A stretch of 32,143 nucleotides of DNA, from NCBI GenBank assembly GCA_013141455.1, contig JABFQW010000076.1:1-32143 (forward strand). Reading direction: 5' to 3'. The DNA comes from Bacteroidales bacterium. GTDB taxonomy: Bacteria > Bacteroidota > Bacteroidia > Bacteroidales > F082. A program made the position numbers and the translations under genes. A model generated the notes under the pieces. It saw nothing but the letters and a program-made list of their open reading frames with translations, was not told the DNA's origin and ran no database searches. The stretch's first letter is position 1; the number at the start of each line of letters is the position of its first letter. Shown here piece after piece: positions 1-7,179 of the stretch.

Positions 1-1328
1 GTCTTATACTGATTACCATTGGTGCGTTGATTGCTTTCATCTCGATTATCTGGCTTGGTTTGCCTGCTGAAATCGTTGTGGGTGTGTTCAATGGTGCGAT
101 GACCAGTACGCCCGGATTGGCTGCTGCTGTTGAAGCCACCAATTCACCTTCGACAGCCGTTGGTTTTGGATTGGCCTATCCGATAGGTGTCGTGGGAGTG
201 ATTTTGTTCGTTCAGTTGTTCCCACGTTTTTTTAATATCAGTTTTGCTGCTGAGGAGAAAAAATACGAAGAAAAACTACACGACGATTATCCCGGGATCA
301 CGAACAGAATCTTAAAAGTCACCAACAAAAATGTTCATGGCAGGAGCATTCGCACACTCGACCTCAGGAGAATCACGGATGGTGTAATCTCACGGGTGAA
401 ACAACATAGAATTACGTTTGCCCCGACTGCAGATACAGTGTTGTACGAAGGCGATGTGGTGAAGGCTGTTGGCTCGGAAGACGCATTACAACGCATGGAA
501 TTGCTGATTGGTGTGCAGGTTGATGAAGACTTATCGTTCGACGAGCATTATATCGTAAACTGGTTGCTTGTAACGAACCGTAAAATAATTAACAAGAGTT
601 TAAAAGAACTGAACCTGACTGCAATGAGCGCCACTGTGACCCGTATCAGGCGTGGTGAAATTGATATGATACCGCGTCCGCAGAGCAGGTTACGATTTGG
701 TGACAAATTGTTGATCGCCGGTTCGCAACAGGAAATGGGAGAGGTGATGCGCCTGCTCGGAAATAATGAGAAACGGCTGTCTGAGACGAATTTTCTACCT
801 ATCGCTTTGGGGATTGTAATCGGTGTTTTGCTTGGATTGATAACCATTCCGTTTTTTGGATTGTTCAGATTCAGTCTTGGATTGACGGGTGGTGTGCTAA
901 CTTCAGCTTTGATTTTGAGTAATATAGGGAAAACCGGCCCGATCATCTGGTCGATGTCTGGATCGGCGAATATGTTATTGCGGAAGTTCGGTTTGCTGAT
1001 TTTTATGGCGGCAATCGGAACATCAGCCGGAAGTGAGATGGGCGGTGTTTTTCAACGGCAGGGACTGACCATTATTGGTGTTGGGGCGTTGATCACGATA
1101 ATTCCCTTACTAATTGCTGGTTTGATCGGTTTCAAAGTCTATAAACTGAATTTTATTACTTTGCTTGGCGTACTGACAGGTTCAATGACCAGCACTCCCG
1201 GATTGGCTGCTATTGATAATAAAACTGAAAGTGAGGCGGCATCGGTCGGTTATACGACTGTGTATCCGGTTGCGCTTGTTTTGAAAATTATATTTTCGCA
1301 ATTGCTTGCTTTGCTGATGTTTAGGTAG
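1..1328 (+). CDS. YidE/AspT-family transporter, 3' part (left-truncated)
   Basis: Predicted inner-membrane transporter of the aspartate:alanine exchanger/YidE-YbjL type. The reading frame is open from base 3, so the gene starts outside the window; the TTG at 27 is only an internal codon. About 442 codons are visible, against roughly 530-560 in the family. Order seen: the end of the first hydrophobic Asp-Al_Ex half, a soluble middle section (about bases 290-770) that looks like two RCK_C (TrkA-C) domains, then a second hydrophobic half with five or more membrane spans. The internal duplication is plain: MTSTPGLAA occurs near base 100 and again near base 1187, each followed by a stretch ending in a conserved Y-P-x-(G/A). 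The family is known or suspected to exchange small anions or amino acids, with RCK_C domains as likely regulatory ligand sites. The substrate cannot be told from sequence. Confidence 0.88.
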   Translation, partial: LILITIGALIAFISIIWLGLPAEIVVGVFNGAMTSTPGLAAAVEATNSPSTAVGFGLAYPIGVVGVILFVQLFPRFFNISFAAEEKKYEEKLHDDYPGITNRILKVTNKNVHGRSIRTLDLRRITDGVISRVKQHRITFAPTADTVLYEGDVVKAVGSEDALQRMELLIGVQVDEDLSFDEHYIVNWLLVTNRKIINKSLKELNLTAMSATVTRIRRGEIDMIPRPQSRLRFGDKLLIAGSQQEMGEVMRLLGNNEKRLSETNFLPIALGIVIGVLLGLITIPFFGLFRFSLGLTGGVLTSALILSNIGKTGPIIWSMSGSANMLLRKFGLLIFMAAIGTSAGSEMGGVFQRQGLTIIGVGALITIIPLLIAGLIGFKVYKLNFITLLGVLTGSMTSTPGLAAIDNKTESEAASVGYTTVYPVALVLKIIFSQLLALLMFR

Positions 1329-1361
1329 GGTCTGCTGGAAAACTCATTGAAGGTTCGGCTT

Positions 1362-1481
1362 GACCTCGTAGAGGTCACATGTTTATAGAAAAATTATGAT
1401 GAGAAAGCTGTTCGACCCCAGCCGGGGTCGCATATTTACTTGTTAGATTTATTTTCTATAAACATTTTATCCCTCTGGGAT
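1362..1481. repeat. Cluster of composite palindromic repeat units
   Basis: Three short palindromes lie in 120 bp: GACCTC-gta-GAGGTC (1362-1376), CGACCCC-agcc-GGGGTCG (1413-1430) and ATCCC-tct-GGGAT (1469-1481). The first is followed after three bases by ATGTTTATAGAAAA (1379-1392). The last is preceded by the exact reverse complement of that 14-mer (1452-1465). The unit is therefore a variable palindrome plus a constant tail, present in both orientations, with a degenerate copy between them. It lies between convergent genes. It resembles REP-type interspersed repeats; family membership could not be searched. Confidence 0.75.
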
Positions 1482-1499
1482 AATTTTTCAACAGACCGA

Positions 1500-1540
1500 A
1501 ATTTTAAGGTGCAAGCATTTTTTGGTTGCACCTTAAAATT
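1500..1540. terminator. Bidirectional hairpin between convergent genes
   Basis: A perfect 15-bp inverted repeat: AATTTTAAGGTGCAA (1500-1514), an 11-base loop (1515-1525) and TTGCACCTTAAAATT (1526-1540). The A/T-rich outer stem gives a U-rich 3' arm on either strand. It is placed to end the transporter transcript on plus and the methyltransferase transcript on minus. Bases 1541-1628 hold nothing else recognisable. Confidence 0.65.
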
Positions 1541-1628
1541 GCCTGCATTTCTTTTTTACAAATCATCATCTATATTATTCAATACCAAAGTGTAAGCTGT
1601 TTTTCAGCAAACCCTAGGTAAACAATAA

Positions 1629-2186
1629 CTAATTCTTCCGAAAGATATATCCATCCCGTTTACCTGTTTGGTCCTCAAACCGCTGGTGATGAATAAGTGT
1701 TAATTCAGTGAAATATTCAATGAACTCATTTGGTTTCAATGATTTATCTATTGGAAATCCTGTTTCGAGCGCCTGTAATTCATTGAAAGAGCACCAGAAA
1801 AAGATATCATCCTGATTCATGCGATCAGGAATGAGTTTTAAAAGTTCGGATTGTAGTCTGAAATTGATGCAGACAATTGAATTGAAAGCCTTCTCAAATC
1901 GTAGAGCTTCCGGAAAATCGAGATCGATACGTAAAGGTTTTATCTTTAAATCAGCGGACCGCGGATTGCTTGCCAGTTTTTGAAATCCAACTTCAGAGAT
2001 ATCGGCAAGGGTGACCTCAAAGCCTTTTGATGCAAGAAATAACGCATTCCTGCCATATCCACCGGCGATATCAAGTAAACGTGGTCGGCGAAGAAAACCT
2101 ATATTTTCCTGAAGAAATGAATCAGGCGTGTTATTTTCAGGCTTTGTAAGGTATCTTTCATCCCATTTCAAACGATCGGCTTCCAT
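1629..2186 (-). CDS. Class I SAM-dependent methyltransferase (TehB-like)
   Basis: A 185-residue soluble protein with the Rossmann methyltransferase fold. The N-terminal KWDERYL stretch (residues 7-13) is typical of TehB/UbiE-like small methyltransferases. Motif I is LLDIAGGYGRNALFLA (about residues 37-52), with the glycine-rich SAM loop and an acidic Asp before it; VTLADIS (about 59-65) supplies the acidic residue expected to bind the ribose hydroxyls. The substrate is unknown; relatives act on tellurite, thiols or small metabolites. It starts 25 bp after the stop of the lipoprotein gene 2212-2892 on the same strand, so the two are probably co-transcribed. No sign of truncation. Confidence 0.8.
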   Translation of the reverse strand: MEADRLKWDERYLTKPENNTPDSFLQENIGFLRRPRLLDIAGGYGRNALFLASKGFEVTLADISEVGFQKLASNPRSADLKIKPLRIDLDFPEALRFEKAFNSIVCINFRLQSELLKLIPDRMNQDDIFFWCSFNELQALETGFPIDKSLKPNEFIEYFTELTLIHHQRFEDQTGKRDGYIFRKN

Positions 2187-2211
2187 AACTATTCACATTC
2201 AAGTCCGGAGG

Positions 2212-2892
2212 TTATTTTGTCTGGGAAAGGGACGAATTAAATAACGACCATGACTCAGTGATCGATGTTGAGGATTTTGACATTCTTACCAGACCATAAT
2301 TTTTGGCTATGTAAAACTTCATGAAAACAGTATCGTTTCCATCGTGGTAATCTTTCACGGAAGTTTCATATACATCGAAATATTTTTTTTCATTCACAAA
2401 AAGCGTGTCATGTATCATGATATTCGTGTAGTTGCCTTCGTTTATCCCTAAAAGCTGTGTGTTTCCAAAAGGGTATTTTGGGGTGAAAATGCTCAAAAAC
2501 CGTCCGTTTTCAAAATATAACCGATAGTTTTCCGACATGGTCGTAGTTTCATCGTATTTGCTGCCGGCTGTGAGTTCTGCTTTACTGAAACCAATGGTTG
2601 AGCTGTTAAAAAACATTTCGATGGCATTATAATAGAATCCGGGTTTGCTGGTTTGATCAACATGGAACCGCTTATCAGTTATAATACTCACGATTTTAAC
2701 GGTATCCAACAATAGATTTTGATCGTTTTGGTAAACCCAGAATGAAGCTGAATCGAATGAGGCGTATAATTTAAACTCATCTGAAATTTCATGGATGATC
2801 GGTGGCTGAAATTTGTCAGAATTATTACAGGATAGTGTAATGAGCGTTAAGAGGATACCTATAACCGGTATAACTGATTTGACTGTTTTCAT
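2212..2892 (-). CDS. Hypothetical lipoprotein
   Basis: A 226-residue protein with a lipoprotein signal: a basic N-terminus (MKTVKSV), a hydrophobic core and lipobox LTLSC with Cys22 as the predicted lipidation site, followed by NNSDK. The mature part is rich in beta-type segments, aromatic residues and threonine, with no catalytic motif I recognise. It is therefore predicted to sit on the periplasmic or outer-membrane face; no function is assigned. The gene is first of a probable two-gene unit with the downstream methyltransferase (25-bp gap) and is divergent from aroC, with about 115 bp between the two starts. Start ATG at 2892 is well supported because the signal peptide begins there. Confidence 0.75.
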   Translation of the reverse strand: MKTVKSVIPVIGILLTLITLSCNNSDKFQPPIIHEISDEFKLYASFDSASFWVYQNDQNLLLDTVKIVSIITDKRFHVDQTSKPGFYYNAIEMFFNSSTIGFSKAELTAGSKYDETTTMSENYRLYFENGRFLSIFTPKYPFGNTQLLGINEGNYTNIMIHDTLFVNEKKYFDVYETSVKDYHDGNDTVFMKFYIAKNYGLVRMSKSSTSITESWSLFNSSLSQTK

Positions 2893-2995
2893 AAAAAGCT
2901 TAGAAATATGGACGCAAAGTTATTGAATTAAGCTGTTTTATGCTAATCAATTGATTTGAATTTTGAAGAATTCCTTCATTAAAGTCAATTATTTC

Positions 2996-3003
2996 TATTT
3001 TTG
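2996..3003 (+). promoter_or_regulatory. Possible -7 box before aroC
   Basis: TATTTTTG fits the Bacteroidota -7 consensus TAnnTTTG exactly. It ends 4 bp before the chosen aroC ATG (3008), which would give an almost leaderless transcript. No TTG/TTTG at the proper -33 distance was found, so it may be chance in AT-rich DNA. Confidence 0.35.
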
Positions 3004-3007
3004 TTTC

Positions 3008-4087
3008 ATGGCAGGCAACACTTTCGGCAGTATTTTTCGCTTGACTTCGTTTGGTGAGTCACATGGAATGGCAATAGGAGGCATCATTGATGGTTGTCCT
3101 TCGAAACTTAAAATTGATATTGAGCAAATTCAAAACGAGCTCAACAGGCGGAGGCCCGGCCAATCGGAATTTGCTACACCGCGCAGTGAGGCTGATAAGG
3201 TTGAATTTCTGTCGGGTATCTTCGAAGGGTATAGCACTGGTGCGCCCATCGCTTTCATCATCCGTAATGATGATACCAAATCATCTGATTATAATCATCT
3301 TAAAGAGGTTTTCAGACCCTCACATGCCGATTTCACCTATGAACAAAAATATGGCATCCGCGATCACCGGGGTGGTGGACGATCATCGGCCCGCGAAACG
3401 ATTGCAAGGGTCGTTGCGGGTGCAATTGCAAAGCAATTTTTAGCGCAATACGGGATTTCAATTATCGGTCTGGTAAGTGCAATAGGAAACATTGAAATGA
3501 AAAGTGAGGATATGATTTTTGACAGGGAACTGATCGAAAAATCAATAATCCGATGCCCGGAAACAACTACATCAACTTTAATGCAGAACTTGATCAATGC
3601 AACCAAGGCTGAAGGTGACACACTTGGCGGGGTGATTTCATGCCTGATCACCGGACTGCCCGCAGGTTTGGGAGAGCCGGTTTTCGATAAATTCAATGCT
3701 GATCTCGCAAAAGCAATGTTAAGTATAAACGCCGTAAAAGGTTTTGAGATCGGAAGTGGATTTAGCGGTTGCAGGAAAAAGGGTTCAGAACAAAACGATC
3801 GGTTTATTTCATCAGCGAATGCTATTCATACAGCGACAAATAACTCAGGTGGTGTGCAAGGTGGCCTCACCAATGGTGAAAATGTGTTTTTTAATGTTGC
3901 CTTCAAACCTGTTGCCACGCTGATGCAAAATCAACATACTGTTGATAAATCGGGAAATGAGACCGTGATTGAAGGCAAGGGCCGTCATGATGTGTGTGTG
4001 GTTCCCCGCGCCGTACCAATTGTTGAGGCGATGGCGGCATTGGTTACCATCGATCATTTTTTACGAAACAAAGCTTGTCAATCCTAA
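3008..4087 (+). CDS. aroC: Chorismate synthase
   Basis: Catalyses the last step of the shikimate pathway, 5-enolpyruvylshikimate-3-phosphate to chorismate, using reduced FMN as a catalytic cofactor; cytoplasmic. All three family signatures are present: GESHG (residues 16-20) with downstream [15 protein letters not shown] (122-131) preceded by H120, and [13 protein letters not shown] (around 325-337). The length of 359 residues is normal. The longer frame from the TTG at 2963 adds 15 residues ([14 protein letters not shown]) that do not belong to the family; [20 protein letters not shown] is the usual N-terminus, so the ATG at 3008 is chosen. It stands alone, with no other aro gene beside it. 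It is convergent with the PhoD-like gene, 45 bp apart. Confidence 0.97.
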   Translation: MAGNTFGSIFRLTSFGESHGMAIGGIIDGCPSKLKIDIEQIQNELNRRRPGQSEFATPRSEADKVEFLSGIFEGYSTGAPIAFIIRNDDTKSSDYNHLKEVFRPSHADFTYEQKYGIRDHRGGGRSSARETIARVVAGAIAKQFLAQYGISIIGLVSAIGNIEMKSEDMIFDRELIEKSIIRCPETTTSTLMQNLINATKAEGDTLGGVISCLITGLPAGLGEPVFDKFNADLAKAMLSINAVKGFEIGSGFSGCRKKGSEQNDRFISSANAIHTATNNSGGVQGGLTNGENVFFNVAFKPVATLMQNQHTVDKSGNETVIEGKGRHDVCVVPRAVPIVEAMAALVTIDHFLRNKACQS

Positions 4088-4132
4088 TATAATCAGGTTA
4101 ACCAAAAAGGTTGATACCCGGGATGAATCAAA

Positions 4133-5467
4133 TTATTCCTGATTGATGATGTATTCCCATTTCTGTTCATCTGACGAATTGAAACATTTAACCTCAAGCC
4201 GTCTTTCTTTTGAAATTCCCTTGAAATCAATCATTCCATAATTGCGTTCCGTTACAACGGTTTCCGGAATACGGAGGGTGTTATTCCACGATTCACCTTG
4301 TGTGTTGGGGCCGGCTGTGATTGGTGAAAAGGTGAGATCCCAAATGGTGGGTTTCCCTTCAGCTTTCAAAACCGATATTTCCGTGAAATGGACATCACCC
4401 GTCAGAAAGATTACATTTTTGATGTTTTGTTTATAAATAAAATCGATAATTGCTTGTCTTTCTGATTGATAACCATTCGAATAATACGATTCGAACTTAC
4501 CCGAAGTGCTTAAAAACTGGCCACCGACTGCAACAAATTTAAAGGTAGCCTGACTGGTGACAAGGTTATCAAAAAGCCATTGTAGTTGCTTTTCGCCAAG
4601 CATGGTTTTGTTTTCAGCCATGAGGTTATCCGGATCACGGTAGGTTCGGTTATCAAGCAGGAAAAAGTCGGCATCGCCCCATTGGAAACTGGTAACAGAG
4701 CCTTCCATATCACCTGCGCCAACTGTTGGATTAGCAAAAAAAAGTTTGAACGCTTCGAGAGATAAATTTTTATTATAAAAACCACGGTCACTGTCATTTG
4801 GGCCAAAATCGTGATCATCGCGTATCGCGTAATTTGCAGTGGATGCAAGCAAAGGCTGCAACTCCTTTACTGATCTTGAATGGGTGTATCGCGCAAATAT
4901 TCCGGTTTTGGTATTCCAATCCGGCTCACGCAGATAAATATTATCACCAAGCCAGACCATCAAATCGGCTTCTTTAGCACGCATACTTTCGAATATCTCA
5001 TAATTTCCACCATAGGGTTTCCCTGGCCTGTCGTGTTCAGGTTGATTTATGTAGGCACAACTACCTGTCAATAGCCTGAATTCGGGTGGGTTGCCCCTAT
5101 ATTTCCAAATCATCTGGGTCTGAAATTCTGTTCGGTAAGGCAGCACGATCAATTCGTTATTCATGTACACATCGTAAGTATATTTTGTGCCAGGTACAAC
5201 CGAATCGGCAATGAGTCTGGCCGTAAAAGCCTCTTCTTTTTTTGTATAAACCGTGTTTGTTTTGAATTTTCTTCCCCTTGAACCGCTTATTGAATATTCA
5301 ACACGTACTTCAGCACTTTTGTTCGTCTGAACCCAAATCATTACTTCCTGCATATCAGCATAACCAATCATCGGACCTGATTTTAAGATAGATTCCTGAG
5401 CAATAGCCCAATTATAGCAGGATGATATAACCAAAACTATTGTTAAAATTATGTTCTTCATATTCAT
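4133..5467 (-). CDS. PhoD-like metallophosphatase, secreted
   Basis: A 444-residue secreted phosphoesterase of the alkaline phosphatase D family. An N-terminal signal peptide ends near AIAQ/E, followed by the Fn3-like PhoD N-domain (about residues 25-110, with MIWVQTNKSAEVRVEYS). The metallophosphatase core follows: LLTGSCAY, DLMVWLGDNIYLREPDW (metal-binding Asp and Asn), IRDDHDFGPND and FLTGDVHFTEIS. Relatives are Ca/Fe-dependent phosphomonoesterases or diesterases. The start ATG overlaps the stop of the upstream ENPP-like gene (TAATG), so translation is probably coupled and both enzymes made together. An alternative start lies two codons in (5461). Family is certain; the substrate is not known. 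Confidence 0.93.
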   Translation of the reverse strand: MNMKNIILTIVLVISSCYNWAIAQESILKSGPMIGYADMQEVMIWVQTNKSAEVRVEYSISGSRGRKFKTNTVYTKKEEAFTARLIADSVVPGTKYTYDVYMNNELIVLPYRTEFQTQMIWKYRGNPPEFRLLTGSCAYINQPEHDRPGKPYGGNYEIFESMRAKEADLMVWLGDNIYLREPDWNTKTGIFARYTHSRSVKELQPLLASTANYAIRDDHDFGPNDSDRGFYNKNLSLEAFKLFFANPTVGAGDMEGSVTSFQWGDADFFLLDNRTYRDPDNLMAENKTMLGEKQLQWLFDNLVTSQATFKFVAVGGQFLSTSGKFESYYSNGYQSERQAIIDFIYKQNIKNVIFLTGDVHFTEISVLKAEGKPTIWDLTFSPITAGPNTQGESWNNTLRIPETVVTERNYGMIDFKGISKERRLEVKCFNSSDEQKWEYIINQE

Positions 5468-6687
5468 TAATTATTTAAAGTAATATCAATAATTGAATCT
5501 AAGTTGCCATCCGTTTTGACTGGTTTCAAATGTAGCAAATGGGCCAATAACGGATAAACATGGATATTCTGAAAGGAGGGTTTGAGGTACCCCTGTTTAA
5601 AATCGGGACCAATGGCATAGAAAATAGCATGTACATCCTTGTTTTTAATATCATATCCATGGGTTCCTTTCACTTTGCCTTTCGACCATGACCAAAGGAT
5701 GCTCCAGCCATCATCGGCTAAAATTGTAATATCGTGCGTACGGATATTGCTGCCGTGGTTTAAATAGGCAGGTCCCTGTCCATGTTTCCAGGCTTTAAGA
5801 TGTTCGACTTTGCTTAATTGGTTCATGAGTGAATCGTTGAAACCAGGTTTTACTTTAATATTCATGGTAGGATTCCAACCGTCAGCAAATTCTATCATTG
5901 AGGTGTCGATACACTGATCCAGCAGAATTTGTCTGTCTTTTGAAAGCTGTACCATACCATGATCTGAAACGATAATCAGATCGATGTTTTTACCGATGGG
6001 CAAGTCAGATAGTTTTTTCCTTAAATCGCCTACCAAACTGTCGAGATATACGATTGTTGTTGAGAGGCTATCGTTTTCAGGTCCAAGATGATGACCGCTT
6101 TCATCGGGTTCGTGGAAGTAAAGCATGATCAGTCCCGGGCGCTGGTTTTCTGGAAGTTGGAGCCAGGTAACCACTGAATCGATACGTTGGTTAAATGGAA
6201 GTTTTTGATCATATTTTTTCCAGATTGATGGTCTTTTACCCGCAATTTCAGCTTCGCTTCCCACCCAGAAATAAGAAGCAGTTTTTATTTGTTGTTTTTC
6301 GGCGGTTACCCAAATTGGTTCACCACCATAAAATCTTCCATCTGTAACTGATTTTCTGTCTTTTGGGTCGTTATAGACTGACCCCAGATCAGTTGCATGA
6401 AACTGGTTTAAAACGATACCATGATGATCGGGATATAAACCGGTTGCAAGCGTGTAGTGGTTCGCGAAAGTGACAGAAGGGAAACCCGGAATCATACTTT
6501 TTGCCTTGACTCCATGTTTGGCAATATAATCGAGGTTTGGCGTTGGAAATTTATCGATATAATCCCATCGGAAACCATCGAGTGAAAGGATAACGACATA
6601 TCTATTTGCCTGATTATCAGAATTTGAACATTGTAAGAGAGAAACAATTATTATAAAAAACAGGAGCGATTGAGTTGTGAATTTCAT
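5467..6687 (-). CDS. ENPP-type phosphodiesterase/nucleotide pyrophosphatase lipoprotein
   Basis: A 406-residue enzyme of the alkaline phosphatase superfamily (type I phosphodiesterase/nucleotide pyrophosphatase). The signal is lipoprotein type, with lipobox SLLQC and Cys20 as anchor. Metal site and nucleophile are readable: LSLDGFRWDY (Asp37), PSVTFANHYTLATG (Thr73 nucleophile, Asn76), FHEPDESGHHLG, IIVSDHGM and a late THGYD. Members hydrolyse nucleotide diesters and pyrophosphates or phospholipid head groups at the cell surface. It is first of a two-gene unit with the PhoD-like phosphatase; the stop and next start share one base. A diesterase feeding a monoesterase would be a logical scavenging pair, but this is inferred. 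Confidence 0.93.
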   Translation of the reverse strand: MKFTTQSLLFFIIIVSLLQCSNSDNQANRYVVILSLDGFRWDYIDKFPTPNLDYIAKHGVKAKSMIPGFPSVTFANHYTLATGLYPDHHGIVLNQFHATDLGSVYNDPKDRKSVTDGRFYGGEPIWVTAEKQQIKTASYFWVGSEAEIAGKRPSIWKKYDQKLPFNQRIDSVVTWLQLPENQRPGLIMLYFHEPDESGHHLGPENDSLSTTIVYLDSLVGDLRKKLSDLPIGKNIDLIIVSDHGMVQLSKDRQILLDQCIDTSMIEFADGWNPTMNIKVKPGFNDSLMNQLSKVEHLKAWKHGQGPAYLNHGSNIRTHDITILADDGWSILWSWSKGKVKGTHGYDIKNKDVHAIFYAIGPDFKQGYLKPSFQNIHVYPLLAHLLHLKPVKTDGNLDSIIDITLNN

Positions 6688-6861
6688 AGTAAAAATTTAA
6701 ACCAATTAATTAAGTAAAGGTAGATATTCTCGTTAATGAGACCGTATTTATCCTGCAGTGTTTGCATTAAGATCATACTCTAAAAATATACGATAATTTA
6801 CAATCTATTAATTGATTCCGAGCTTATCAAATGCATTAAACTATAGATTTTCAATCACTAT
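6688..6861. other. AT-rich leader of the phosphoesterase pair
   Basis: No open reading frame or strong motif. On minus, TACCTTTA upstream of the ENPP-type start is one base off the TAnnTTTG -7 consensus, without a clear -33 partner. Nothing else is seen before the inverted-repeat element at 6862. Confidence 0.3.
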
Positions 6862-7086
6862 TGTCCGGTAAAATTAAAAGTTTATCCGCTACGCGGAAAA
6901 GTGAATTTTGGTTGTATTTGATCTACAATACTTTATCCGCTACGCGGAAAATTCTCCGTAGAGCCTGTCCCGATTTTTATCGGGAAGATTTAGTATTGTA
7001 GTAAAATCAGGCCACAATCTTAATATACCTTGTAGAGGTTTAACCATATAAGCGTTTCCGCCCGATGGACAATTTTTAACCGGACA
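6862..7086. mobile_element. Candidate 225-bp non-autonomous (MITE-like) element
   Basis: Outer inverted repeat TGTCCGGT (6862-6869) and ACCGGACA (7079-7086), each continued inward by imperfectly matching A/T-rich sequence. Inside are two direct copies of TTTATCCGCTACGCGGAAAA (6881-6900 and about 6932-6951), an inner inverted repeat CTACAATACT/AGTATTGTAG (6923-6932, 6992-7001), a hairpin TCCCGAT-tttt-ATCGGGA (6968-6985) and CCTTGTAGAGG (7028-7038). There is no coding capacity. No clear target-site duplication was found, so mobility is only inferred. Confidence 0.45.
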
Positions 7087-7126
7087 TTAATGTTATTCAA
7101 TATATTACACATATTTTGTCGATTAT

Positions 7127-7157
7127 AAAAAAAAAGCATCCGGGATCTCCCGGATGC
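7127..7157 (-). terminator. Rho-independent terminator of the Oar-like receptor gene
   Basis: GCATCCGGG-atct-CCCGGATGC (7136-7157) is a perfect 9-bp GC-rich stem. On minus it is followed by nine T (the A-run at 7127-7135). It begins 23 bp after the stop of the receptor gene that ends at 7180. Five T on the other side allow some bidirectional action. Confidence 0.93.
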
Positions 7158-7179
7158 TTTTTATAAAAACTGATTTCGT

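Noticed and set aside
548-946. 132-codon minus-strand frame inside the transporter
   Set aside because: Antisense shadow; the plus strand encodes the RCK_C and membrane domains there.
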